Source of the DNA: Strongylocentrotus droebachiensis
Lineage: Eukaryota > Echinodermata > Echinoidea > Camarodonta > Strongylocentrotidae
NCBI GenBank assembly: GCA_035222895.1
Contig: JAVYIG010000599.1
Coordinates: 62,001 to 126,000, forward strand
Length of the DNA stretch: 64,000 bases
Reading direction: 5' to 3'
This document shows positions 22,555-34,884 of the stretch, one piece after another. The position numbers were made by a program, and so were the translations under genes. The stretch's first letter is position 1. Every line of letters starts with the position of its first letter. The notes under the pieces are model-generated. The model saw only the letters and a list, made by a program, of their open reading frames with translations, was not told the origin of the DNA and did not search any database.

Positions 22555-22965
22555 GACAGATACCCATTTACACCTGGGTTCAGAGTGGCAAATGTTCTTG
22601 GATGCTGGTGTGAAGAAATAAGATTCTTAAGGAGAAAATAAGAAATTTGTATCATCAATATAAAGAAAATAATTAGTGGATAGTAAGGACATGACGTCAC
22701 AGACTCATGAGTGAGTTGCCAATTTGTCTAGTGATTTTCAAAGTTTTTAATGTCATTAAAAATTCATAACATTCTTATTAGTTATCCGATTTTGCTCAGA
22801 TTCTTTTTGATTTGTTAGTCTGATTTTTCTGCTTCTATTGCAAGTAAGTTATTTTTGGAGTAGACTTGGGCTTTAACGTCTCGTCAAAAGACTTTAGTGC
22901 CTGGCTAGGATTCGCACCGTGAAGTATTGGATTGAGAGTCAAGTGAATAAACCACCGTATGACAC
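22555..22965 (-). mobile_element. tRNA-derived SINE interrupted by about 285 bp
   Basis: The SINE tail half (TACCCATTTACACCTGGG, GAGTGGCAAATG) lies at 22560-22600. The promoter-proximal half (AGTGCCTGGCTAGGATTCGC, TTGGATTGAGAGTCAAGTG) lies at 22893-22950. Between them is about 285 bp that other copies lack, so another sequence has apparently inserted. The insert contains a block shared with 58739..58846. Confidence 0.65.
22741..22862 (+). repeat. dispersed repeat, copy 1
   Basis: Contains TTCTTATTAGTTATCCGATT, TTGCTCAGATT and CTGCTTCTATTGCAAGTAAG. It matches 58739..58846 with scattered differences. Family unknown. Confidence 0.7.
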
Positions 22966-24960
22966 GACATGACATGACATGACATATTATATGACATGAC
23001 ACCACCTTCATTCATACCGACGTTGCTATTCAAGCAATACAATACTTCTTAAAATGCATCTGATGAAAATGACATTTGCGAGTATCATCCTCCATTGTCA
23101 TTTATCCCTGGCGTCGATAAAGAAAAAAATTAAGCGCTGAAGATAAGATATATAGAAATAGATATAAAAAGGAGATTCTATAGTGGTGGTTCGAGACCTT
23201 GGCCTTATATATAAGAGAGGCAAAACATTTCAACTTACTGTGATCCATGTACTTTTGGTAAGGAGGGCCTTGTTTGCGTTACATGGAGGGGGTGGACGGT
23301 ATCATCCAAGATGGCTTATTTAAGAAAAAAAGGTCTTTTGAGAATAGCTTTCATAGATTTCCTGTAGGTTTTTCAGAAAGTGTCAGGTAATCTGCACCCA
23401 ACACTTTGGCGACAAAAAGGGTGCATTTCACAAACGTTACACCCGGCCCTTCGGAAATTAGGGCTTGACTATTCACGAAAGTTAGTGTAACCCGAAGACG
23501 CTAAGTCCAGATTGAACGAGGTAAGCCCCTCCCACTCGAACACCTGATAACTAAACTCTTCAGCTCATTTTTGTAAATTTGCGATTGGTCATGCACCCAA
23601 GGCAGTGAGGTAAAATTTCCACTTTTCAATTAAATGAATTGTATATCAATTTAAGTTTGACCAAACTGATAGATTTTGCTCAATGGTAACCTCAGTTTGA
23701 ACCTGTGACCCACTTCTCAATATTTGTTTTGTGTCAAGTGTGCAAAATTTGTACAGTCCGAGACGTCTTTTAATCCCAAATTTTCGAGGACTAACACACT
23801 CTCCATTCATCTACCCTCTCAGTCACTTTCTTTTTCTTTCTTTCTCTTCCCAATTAGATTTGGTTTACCTCATCTCATACGGTCAGAAAATAATGTGGTT
23901 TGAATTTAATTGGATAATTATTAGCGTGTGGTTACTGCTATACCAATTCACATAAGAACAGTTTTCTTCGTTGTTCATTCTGATTCAATCTCTTCAATAT
24001 TTGCTTTAGGAGGCCAGGCGGCTCGGCACCTGTCACAAATTATGCATCCTCGGTTGATGATGGCTGACCGAATTAAAGAGAAGATGGAGTGCTCGTGAAA
24101 AATAATTTGTGAGCTTTTTCACTCTTTTCATGTTGGTGTGAACGAATACAATTAACCCAACAAAAATCCCCTGAACATAGTGGCTACAGATGACAGGAAA
24201 CAGCTGACAGAGAAACGTTTGGACTTAACTTCACTACCTAATGTTCGTGTAGTCCCATATACACATACACCAATTCGTATGTGCTTCAAAATCAACAATT
24301 TAAAATTGCTTAAAGATAAAGGTGATTTCTGTTTTTTTTTTAAAAGAAGGAATTCTCACAGAATCAAACGAAACTTACACTGAATGTTCAAGTTCACAAA
24401 TAAATGTCATTTGCCAAACAATTTTGGTAGAAAATGTATACTGGCTGAGTAATGAGCATATAAAGATTAGGAAATCAAGTTTAGCAGCCCCGACACCATT
24501 TGTGTAGTCCCATATACATCTTTCTGCGTACAGTGCTTGTTACTTTACCAAGACTGGGCCAAATTTATTATGATTTTGATGACTCCAGAACTTTGCAGTA
24601 CACACCAATACTTACATGCTACATGATCAACTTTTTCTGACCCATTCCACACCTTTTCTTTCACAATACAATCGGATGACCAGAACTCACCTTTATCTTT
24701 AATTTCTTTCAGTATGTAATCGCATGTCTTGACTGAAACTCAGATTTTATCTGTTACTATATAGCCTTTAAACAAGGCCACTTGTCTGATAGACGCCGAG
24801 CGACTAAAACGAGACTAATCGCGAAAACCCAAGTGAACGCGAGAGCGAGGAGCCCATCCTAGTGGCCTTAATATCAATCTGTTCCGTCACTCAGTCGCGA
24901 GTTCACTCCGGGTATCTAGACTCATCTCAGCCGCTTAGAGTCACGAGGCCTTGTCAAAAG
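22966..24960. other. intergenic, nothing recognised
   Basis: A short GACAT microsatellite lies at about 22960-23000. The 17-mer GTGTAGTCCCATATACA occurs at 24247 and 24502. A CpG-richer stretch lies at 24790-24950. No gene recognised. Confidence 0.4.
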
Positions 24961-25669
24961 GCTAGTTACTATACTGCTCCTTGATAATAATAATAGTAGT
25001 TGGTTCTTGTAAAGCGCTCATCTGTCAGACCTAATATATACTACTGGTGCTCCACAATCAGTTGGTCTGGTTGCTTTACTTTCCTTCTTTCCTTTCACCC
25101 GCAAAGCAGTTGAAAGACATTTTAGTTCCTAGAATTGTCTATTTGCTCTTTACAAATAAAAGAAATTCTGTTAATGACCTCCAAACTCAGCAAATGGAAA
25201 TAAAATCAAGAACTGTAAATCTAGCATAATGGTTTTCTTTTGATTCATATGCTTCCTGTACAGACAAAGGAATGTGCAGTGAATGAACATTTTGGGAGTT
25301 TTTTTTTTTAACGATTTCGAAGAAAATTTCTGATTGACATGCATTGTAATACATAGAATATACAGATTGTAATTTCGCCTATAATTCTCTGGTTCTCTGT
25401 ACTTTTACTAAGGAACACATTAGCTCCTAAAATCGTGTATGATTATTTTTATTTTACATTTCGGAAAAGAAATCTGAATTACCGACAGATTTCACTGGAA
25501 GAGTGATAGGTCCTAGTTGTCTAAGGGTTGCTTCTTGATTATACATATCAAAACAACAGATTTTGTCCATGTTTGTCTTTTGTCTATATTTTCTTTACTT
25601 TTACCTACAAAAAAAGGGCTTTTTTTTTTTTACTCATAAAGCGATTTACTCCTAAAGTGGTTCATTTAA

Positions 25670-25855
25670 AGCCCCACTCTCCTACTTGTAGCTACTTGCT
25701 CCCTCTATATAGAAAACTTCCCCAATCGGTGCCTGTTGGTCCCCCATGATCCTTTTTTTCTTATGTTAGTTGAGAGCTGAGTTAATGAGATAGCCACCTG
25801 TCAGTGACCTCGCTGTGTGGTCTAATCCCTTCTGGCCCAGTAGTATTGACGGTCT
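25670..25855 (+). mobile_element. TTAA-target MITE, family A copy 3
   Basis: A 186-bp copy flanked by TTAA at 25666-25669 and 25856-25859, same orientation as 9053..9248. It lacks a few short internal segments (for example after CCACCTGTC) but is otherwise closely similar. Confidence 0.88.
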
Positions 25856-25859
25856 TTAA

Positions 25860-26644
25860 GATTTCAATGTACGTTCCTAATAAATCATCGATCCATGCGA
25901 AGATGAGCAAACAAATGTTATTTCTAAAATATATTTTGATATAAGTGTATTCCAGATCCTTTACAGTTTAAAAACTTAACATTTGATATTTTGATTTACT
26001 TAGCAGTATTAACACTGATCATCACAATTATAGGACTTATAGAGCACACATATAAATGGAAATCGGGAAATTTCTAATCTAGTCTTTTTTTTAGATTTAG
26101 GAGGCCACATATTTTAATTTCAATTTGTGTTCCAAATCTTATAATATTTTGGCGGTATTTAAAAAGACGCCAAGGAAGGATCGAATACGACTAATGAAGG
26201 TCAAAGTCCTCTTGCTACAAGGCAATTTATTTGACTTTGAACCATACTTCATATTTTTTAAATGTTTGAAGAAACACAAGGGTGAATAAAAAAAGCGTTA
26301 CACTATAGACTTTGTCAAAATGAACAATGTACTTAGTACATCAGAGTTGAAAAGAAAAGGTGCTATACCAAATATTTTGTGGATTGGAATACGGTTTTGG
26401 AATTTTAAGGTTCGTTGAGCAGCGTGTAATAGGCCTATATCGAAATGTCTGCCAGCTTTTCTTAAAATTCTAAAGCATACTGATTTCTGACCGGTTTAAC
26501 GTGATCAAAGGTAAACCATTACGTTACTTCCGTGTATAGAATAAGAATTTGTCAATGAATATATCAAATACCTAATTGAGGTATCCAATGCATATCTAAA
26601 AACTAGTGAAATTACGTAATGCGTAATTGGATTTTGTTGTAGAA
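25860..26644. other. intergenic, nothing recognised
   Basis: A+T-rich DNA without recognisable genes or repeats. Confidence 0.45.
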
Positions 26645-26647
26645 TTA

Positions 26648-28123
26648 GGGTGCGTTTAATCGAATTTTCGAAGCTAGAATCACAAACATGAATCACAATT
26701 CAAAACGCCGTTACAAAAAGCAAGGTCACTGCGGTTTGCGTTCAAGCGATTTTTCATCAACGCTGATTCTAGCTCATTGCGAGCCAAACCACTGCGCATC
26801 ACACTGCGCAGTATGGCCCAGGAACTTCGGCGCGCGCTTTCTGGAATTGTTTACGGCCGACTGTCGACTGCTGTTTTGAGCATAGATCGCAATAATAAGG
26901 CAAAGAATGAGAAGGTGATAGAAGGAAGAAACAAAGAATAACATAAGGAAAGACAGAAAGATAAAGTCGATAGAATGATTAAAACAAAGAATAACATAAG
27001 AGAAGGTGAAAGAAGGAAGAATCGAAGAATAACATAAGGAAAGACAGAAAGAGAGTGATAGAATGCTTAAACAAAGAATAACATAAAAGGTGATAGAAGG
27101 AAAAAACAAAGCATAACATAAGAATAGAAGGAAGAAACAAAGAATAACAAAAGAGAAGGTAATAGAAGGAAAAAACAAAGAATAACATAAAAATAGAAGG
27201 AAGAAACAAAGAATAACATGGGGAAAGACAGAAAGAGAATGTGAAAAAAGGAAGGAACAAAGAATGACATAAGGAAGAACAGAAAGAGAAAGTGATAGAA
27301 TGATTAAAACAAAGAATAACATAAGAGAAGGTGAAAGAAGGAAGAATCAAAGAATAACATAAGGAAAGATAGAAAGAGAAAGTAACAGAATGATTAAAAC
27401 AAAGAATAACATAAGAGAAAGTGATAGAATTATAAAAACAAAGAATTACATAAGAAAAGGTGATAGAAGGAAAAAACAAAGAATAACATAAGTATAGAAG
27501 GAAGAAACAAAGAATAACATAAGGAAAGACAGAAAGAGCAAATGATAGAATGATAAAAACAAAGAATAACATAAGAAAAGGTGATAGAAGGAAAAAACAA
27601 AGAATAACATAAGAATAGAAGGAAGAAACAAAGAATAACATAAGGAAAGACAGAAAGAGCAAATGATAGAATGATAAAAACAAAGAATAACATAAGAAAA
27701 GGTGATAGAAGGAAAAAAACAAAGAATAACATAAGAATAGAAGGAAGAAACAAAGAATAACATAAGGAAAGACAGAAAGAAAAAATGATAGGAGGAAAAA
27801 CAAGGAATAACATAACGGAACAGGCCACGATGGTATAGTGAACGCAAATTGCATGCAAAGCGGGCGCGCGGTTTTTCCCAAACCGGAAGAGGCTTCGTCA
27901 TACAATCATGATTGAGAACTCCGTCCGTTCAATCGAATTTTAGCGACCGTGATTCTTTTGAATCATGATACAAAACGCATCTTTTTCAGCGTTTCATGTT
28001 TGTGTTTTCAAACACGTTTATTTTTACGACCGACGAAAAAATCGCTTGAACGCATTGCGTTTTAAACTAAACGTCTTTAGAAACCGTGATTCTAGGGTGA
28101 AAAAGTGTCGATTAAACGCACCC
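26648..28123. mobile_element. PIF/Harbinger-like non-autonomous element
   Basis: A 1,476-bp element starts GGGTGCGTTTAATCGA and ends TCGATTAAACGCACCC, perfect 16-bp terminal inverted repeats. Subterminal CTAGAATCAC-type motifs are also inverted between the ends. The flanks are TTA at 26645-26647 and 28124-28126, the 3-bp TWA target duplication typical of PIF/Harbinger. There is no transposase or Myb-like frame. The central 0.9 kb is a minisatellite. Confidence 0.9.
26890..27820 (-). repeat. minisatellite with higher-order period inside Harbinger-like element
   Basis: AAAGAATAACATAAG recurs well over 20 times with variable AGAAGG, GACAGAAAGAG and TGATAGAATGA spacers. A higher-order unit of 121-122 bp is repeated nearly identically from 27492, 27613 and 27735. 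The long Phe/Leu/Tyr-rich minus-strand frames (up to 308 codons) are by-products. Confidence 0.95.
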
Positions 28124-28126
28124 TTA

Positions 28127-29393
28127 GTTTCTACACGGAAAATAATCATTGAAATAAAGTGATTAAGGTTCAGTTTTAATGAGAAGTGCAACATTTCTGA
28201 ATGTCTGTATTTCAGAAAATCATCTAGCACTGCCGTTGGTTAGAAACAGGTTGAGTTCTGCCAAAGATAACAAATAAATGGTGATTTTTCTCCTTCTTTG
28301 TATATCACTTAGTAGAATATCATAGTAGAATGTCCAATTATAAAAGATTACTCTTCAACTGCCCCATAGTGTTCAACATTCGACGGTAAATGGTTAAAAC
28401 GGTTTGGACCAAAATTTTATTCTACAATGACTATGTGTGTCCCATAAACCGATTTATAGTTGTCTCTTATACCCACTGCTGTATGCATTGCTTGTGCTTC
28501 ATAAGATTGAGACAATTCCAACACCTCACTGTACCAACCGAATAATGTATACTAAATAATGAACCTTTCCCGTTTTCTTCCAGGCAGTCTCTGTCACAAT
28601 TTAATAGCATAAATGAAACTCAATTTTATACTATAAGTATATGCCTACATGAATGAGGTAAATCATTTCACCTTCTTTAAACCCGAAACTCTATTTCCAA
28701 TATTTGGTATATTTGGTGTTATGAACTGCAAACGACCCCTCATGTTTACACTTCAGTGACCGAGTTTTACACTCTGTTTACCATATGGATTTTTTTTTTT
28801 TTTTTGAAAACGACCAATTTCAATCGTATGCAAGCTTAAAGGGACCTGTCATCTCTTAAAAGTACTAAAAATCGGTCGAAAATGAATTGCGAGCAAGATT
28901 ACTCATTTGAGCGGTGGAAATGACATACAAAATCACTTGAATTTACTCCTCCAATTGTCACTTTAGGATTGCTCGTAAAGAAGTTTTATGTCTCATACTA
29001 TTCTAACTGGACTTAAACATTTGTTTTCCTTAATATACTATAGCATGGTATTAAAATTAATTTTTAGTTGACTATACTTGAAAGTAATTCTATTTTTTTC
29101 CTATTATTATTCTTTTGATTTCATAAGGTTTTACTGGTAGGCCTATTTATATTTCATTATACGATACTTCATTGTTGCCATTTTTATTATGAGAAAATGG
29201 ATTTAAAATAATTGTTATAGCATTAAATTCTTCAACAGAGAAAGAACAGTAGTGTTCTATAAACACTGCTGAATTGGGCTTTCCACCAATTTTTGTCTAT
29301 GTACATGTATTAATATTTCATTTCGTATATTTTAATATGTATAATATTTTTATCTGATTTCGGAAATAAAAACAACAACAACAACAATCATGA
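28127..29393. other. intergenic, nothing recognised
   Basis: No gene or repeat family recognised. There is a T tract near 28790 and a CAA run just before the array. Confidence 0.45.
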
Positions 29394-31182
29394 ACTAGAA
29401 ATGCAATCGTGTCACAACGATGTGCGTGCAATGACGCCGTGTTTCTACGTGTCAAACGAAAGAGCTTCTCTCGCCCTATCCAGAGCAATTTGTACGAAGT
29501 CTGTAGCTTCTGTGATATTGGAGATAGGTAGGGCAAAAGAAAGGCCTCAACAGTGACCTTGATGGGATGGTAGTGACTATGCCTACGAAGTTTGAAAGAA
29601 ATTGGGATATGGGAAAGGACGTAAGGGCTCGCAAGCACTGCATGCAAAAACCAAGGGGATTTGGTGCATGTTCGTCATTGCAATAAAGATCGTTCTTGGG
29701 GTCAAAAGCGTGAACCCGATATGCCCCATAGACAATGCATGTAACGCATGAGCGGAAAACGTACAGGATCTGTATTATGACCGGAGTTAAATTGTTTTTT
29801 CTCTCTCTCTTTATGTCTATTTATGGGCCGTATTTGGTATCATTAGAAAGAGAATTTCATGATTGTTATTGTAAACCACTCTCTTTTTTTCTATGATAAT
29901 CCTATCGAAAAACGTGTTGTAAAATAGATTTATAGGACAAAATGGCGTCTTAAATGGCCCCATCGACCAATTTTAAAAATCCGGCCATGAGGTGCCCTGC
30001 GTATTGGAACTCGGCATGTCACTGCAAATTTTCAAGGAAAAAAAAGGACGTTTAAGGGGCGAAAAGCAGTCTGAAAAAATGACGTCATAGCCGAAACGTG
30101 TTAGGTTCGGGCGGAAACTCGGCGGAATTCGTGTAGTAATCTTTGTTCAAATGCGATTTACTCACAATTTTCTGTGTGAACATATATAATACTTGGTATC
30201 ATCCGAAAGGGCACTTCATTGCGGTCAGTTTGACACCATTGTTAACTGCGCGCAATGTATTGTGCGCATTGAACGCGCTATTACGTAATCCATAGTAAAT
30301 TCATCATTTTTGGCGATAACTTTGCGCTGACATATTTGAATTTTACCAAACTTGGTAAACAGTTGTCACGTACATGGATACATATGTCTGCCAAGTTTCA
30401 TTGATGTAGATATAACGATCGCCATTTTAGAGCAAGTTGAAGTTATTTCTCAATTTTCTTGAAAATGACGAATTTGGAGGGCAATTTTCTCAAATTTGGT
30501 CAGTGATAGGGTATATAATTTTGTATATGGCTGGAAAGGGCATATCTTCAAGTATCTAAATCCAAAAAAGGGTACGGGTTTGCCAAGCCATTATGGAGAT
30601 ACGGCCACAGAGAGAAAGCCAATTCCCAGAACTTTAGAGGGCGCTATTTATGTTGTGCAAAGCCATTGGAGCGTGAAATTTGGCATGGCTATGTGCAATT
30701 ATGAGATAAAGATACTGTAAGATTTAAATACAAAACGGAATTTATATGAGAAAGTTATGGCAGTTTTAGATTATTTAGGGGTCCATTTTCAAGAACTTGA
30801 GAGATTTTTGACGGAGTCGGTCTTAGATTTGAATTTCGAGTATGAAGATGGCATTTTGAAGGTCAAGTCATCCGTCGCAGATGAAAGAACATCTCTCAGA
30901 CTATCTAGAGGAATTTGTGAGAAGTTTGTAAGATCTGCGATAGTGGAGATAGGAAGGAAGAAAGAAAGGCCTTAAAATGGACCAGAAACGGACAAAATGG
31001 CACCTGGACGGTCATGCATGAGTGATTTCGAAAATCGAAAAAGTAGGTGACCTTGATGAGATGCTAGAGACTATGCCTATGAAATTTGAAATGAAAAGGA
31101 CATGAGGAAGGCACCTAACTAGGAATAACAAGCACCATGTGTAAAACGAATGCGATTTTCGGACGAGGAATATAAGGAGAAT
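29394..31182 (+). mobile_element. array unit D1
   Basis: First unit, 1,789 bp, beginning ACTAGAAATGC after a CAA-rich flank. It carries the conserved core (GGTATATAATTTTG near 30510) but lacks the 3' tail and hairpin; it joins D2 directly at GGAGAAT|ACTAG. Confidence 0.9.
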
Positions 31183-33032
31183 ACTAGAAATGCAATCGTG
31201 TCACAACGATGTGCGTGCAATGACGCCGTGTTTCTACGTGTCGAACGAAAGAGCTTCTCTCGGACTATCCAGAGCAATGTGTACGAAGTCTTTAGCTTCT
31301 GTGATATTGGAGACAGGTAGGGCGAAAGAAAGGCCTCAATAGTGACCTTGATGGGATGGTAGTGACTATGCCTACGATGTTTGAAAGAAATTGGGATAGG
31401 GGAAAGAACCTAGAAAGGGCTCGCAAGCACTGCGTGCAAAAACAAATGGGATTAGTTGCATGTTCGTCATTTCAATCAAGATCGTTCTAGGGGTCAAAAG
31501 CGTGAACCCGATTTGCCCCATAGACAATGCGTGTAATGCATGGGCGGAAAACGTACAGGATCTGTATTATGACCGGAGTTAAATTGTTTTTTCTCTCTCT
31601 CTTTATGTCTCTTTATGGGCCGTATATGGTATCATTGGAAAGAAAATTTCATGGTCGTTATTGTAAACTACTCTCTTTTTTTCTATGATAATCCTATCGA
31701 AACATGTGATGTAAAATAGATTTAAAGGACAAAATGGCGTCTTAAATGGCCCCCTTGACTAATTTCAGAAATCCGGCCAGGAGGTGCCCTGCGTATTGCA
31801 TCTCGGAATGTCATTGTAAATTTTCAAGGAAAAAAAAGGATGTTTAGGGGGCGAAAAGTAGTCTGAAAAAATGACGTCATGGCCGATAAGTGTTATAATC
31901 GGGCAGAATTCGTATAGTGACCCTTGTTCAAATGCGATTTACTCACAATTTTCTGTGTAAACATATACCATACTTGGTATCTTTCGAAAGGGCACTTCAT
32001 TGCGGTCAGTTTGACACCATTGTCATCTGCACGCAATGTACTGCACGCATTAAAGGCGCTATTACGTAATGCATAGCAAATTCATCATTTTTGGCGATAA
32101 CTTTGCGCTGACGTTATTAAAATTTACTAAACTTGGCAGACAGTTGTCACGTATATGGATACATGTGTCTGCCAAGTTTCAACGACGTAGGTATAAAGAT
32201 CGCTATTTTAGAGCAAGTTGAAGTTATTTCGGAATTTTCTTGAAAATGGCGAATTTGGAGGGCAATTTTCGCAAAGTTGGTCAGTGATAGGGTATATAAT
32301 TTTGTCTATGGCTGGAAAGGGCATATCCTCAAGTATCTAAATCCAAAAAAGGGTACGGGTCTGCCAAGCCATAATGGAGATACGGCCACAGAGAGAAAGC
32401 CAATTTCCAGAACTTTAGAGGGCGCTATTTATGTTTTGCAAAGCGATTGGAGCGTGAAATTGGGCATGGCTATCAGCAATTATGAGACAAACATACTGTG
32501 AGATTTTAATACAAAACGGACATTATATGAGAAAGTTATGGCAGTTTTAGATTATTTAGGGGTCCATTTCTCAAGAATTTGAGAGATTTTTGACGGAGTC
32601 AGTTTCAGATTTGAATTTTGAGTACGAAGATGGCATTTTGAAGGTCAAGTCATACGTCGCAGATGAAAGAACATCTCTTGGACTATCTAGGTGAATTTGT
32701 TAGAAGTTTGTAGGATCTAGGATAGTGGAGATAGGAAGGAAGATAGAAAGGCCTTAAAATGGACCAGAAACGGACAAAATGGCGCCTGGACGGTTATGCA
32801 TGAGTAATTTCGAAAATCGAAGAATGTAGTGACCTTGATGAGATGTTAGAGACTATGCCCATGAAATTTGAAAGGAAAAGGACATGAGGAAAGCACCTAA
32901 CTAGGAATAACAAGCACTACGTGCAAAACGAATGGGATTTCAGGACGAAAAGGAAAAGGAAAAGGAAAAGGAAAATATTAATGGGGCAGAATGTGAACGA
33001 AAACAAGGCAATGACGAAGGGTCGTCATTGCA
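31183..33032 (+). mobile_element. array unit D2
   Basis: A complete 1,850-bp unit ending with GGAAAA repeats, the GTGAACGAAAAC tail and the hairpin GCAATGACGA ... TCGTCATTGCA. Its last roughly 365 bp are virtually identical to those of D6 up to the first D6 tail. Confidence 0.92.
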
Positions 33033-34884
33033 ACTAGAAATGCAATCGTGTCACAACGATGTGCGTGCAATGACGCCGTGTTTCTACGTGTCGAACGAAA
33101 GAGCTTCTCTCGGACTATCCAGAGCAATTTGTACGAAGTCTTTAGCTTCTGTAATAGTGGAGACAGGTAGGGCGAAAGAAAGGCCTCAATAGTGACCTTG
33201 ATGGGATGGTAGTGACTATGCCTACGATGTTTGAAAGAAATTGGGATAGGGGAAAGAACCTAGAAAGGGCTCGCAAGCACTGCGTGCAAAAACAAATGGG
33301 ATTAGTTGCATGTTCGTCATTGCAATCAAGATCGTTCTAGGGGTCAAAAGCGTGAACCCGATTTGCCCCATAGACAATGCGTGTAATGCATGGGCGGAAA
33401 ACGTACAGGATCTGTATTATGACCGGAGTTAAATTGTTTTTTCTCTCTCTCTCTTTATGTCTCTTTATGGGCCGTATATGGTATCATTGGAAAGAAAATT
33501 TCATGGTTGTTATTGTAAACTACTCTCTTTATTTCTATGATAATCCAATCGAAACATGTGATGTAAAATAGATTTAAAGGACAAAATGGCGTCTTAAATG
33601 GCCCCCTTGACTAATTCCAAAAATCCGGTCACGAGGTGCCCTGCGTATTGCATCTCGGAATGTCATTGCAAATTTTCAAGGAAAAAAAAGGATGTTTAGG
33701 GGGCGAAAAGTAGTCTGAAAAAAATGACGTCATGGCCGATAAGTGTTATAATCGGGCGGAATTCGTATAGTGACCCTTGTTCAAATGCGATTTACTCACA
33801 ATTTTCTGTGTAAACATATACCATACTTGGTATCATTCGAAAGGGCACTTCATTGCGGTCAGTTTGACACTATTGTCATCTGCACGCAATGTACTGCACG
33901 CATTAAAGGCGCTATTACGTAATGCATAGCAAATTCATCATTTTTGGCGATAACTTTGCGCTGACGTTATTAAAATTTACCAAACTTTGCAGACAGTTGA
34001 CACGTATATGGATACATGTGTCTGCTAAGTTTCATCGAGTTAGGTTTAAAGATCGCCATTTTAGAGCAAGTTGAAGTTATTTCGGAATTTTCGTGAAAAT
34101 GGCGAATTTGGAGGGCAATTTTCTCAAATTTGGTCAGTGATAGGGTATATAATTTTGTATATGGCTGGAAAGGGCATATCCTCAAGTATCTAAATCCAAA
34201 AAAGGGTACGGGTTTGCCAAGCCATTATGGAGATACGGCCACAGAGAGAAAGCCAATTCCCAGAACTTTAGAGGGCGCTATTTATGTTGTGCAAAGCCAT
34301 TGGAGCGTGAAATTTGGCATGGCTATGTGCAATTATGAGATGAAGATACTGTGAGATTTAAATACAAAACGGAATTTATATGAGAAAGTTATGGCAGTTT
34401 TAGATTATTTAGGGGTCCATTTTTCAAGAACTTGAGAGATTTTTGACGGAGTCGGTTTTAGATTTGAATTTCGAGTATGAAGATGGCATTTTGAAGGTCA
34501 AGTCATGTGTCGCAGATGAAAGAACATCTCTCAGACTATCTAGAGGAATTTGTTAGAAGTTTGTAGGATGAAGGATAGTGGAGATAGGAAGGAAGATATA
34601 AAGGCCTTAAAATGGACCAGAAACGGACAAAATGGCGCCTGGACGGTCATGCATGAGTGATTTCCAAAATCGAAGAATGTAGTGACCTTGATGAGATGTT
34701 AGAGACTATGCCTATGAAATTTGAAAGGAAAAGGACATGAGGAAAGCACCTAACTAGGAGTCACAAACACTACGTGCAAAACGAATGCGATTTCCTGACG
34801 ATAAGGAGGAAAAGGAGGAAAAGGAGAATATTAATGGGGCAGAATGTGAACGAAAACAAGGCAATGACGAAGGTCGTCATTGCA
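33033..34884 (+). mobile_element. array unit D3
   Basis: A complete 1,852-bp unit with tail and hairpin. The internal direct repeats are easiest to see here: 33091-33300 near the 5' end and 34511-34790 near the 3' end share order and sequence (AGACTATC, GGAGATAGG, AAAGGCC, AGTGACCTTGATG, ACTATGCCTA, CGTGCAAAA). Confidence 0.92.

Noticed and set aside
24770-24965. A foldback element with ends AGGCCACTTG and GAGGCCTT.
   Set aside because: The arms pair only in scattered short blocks and no target duplication was seen.
11870-26060. Short ATAGAGCGC-like motifs (near 11897, 25013 and 26038) as copies of another SINE.
   Set aside because: The shared stretches are too short to define a family from this window alone.
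26890-27820. A CRISPR-like array of direct repeats.
   Set aside because: The spacers are not unique, repeat length varies, and the context is a eukaryotic transposon.
26774-27905. Minus-strand frames of up to 308 codons rich in Phe, Leu, Tyr and Cys that look like membrane proteins.
   Set aside because: They are translations of the AAAGAATAACATAAG minisatellite inside the Harbinger-like element, open in more than one frame at once.
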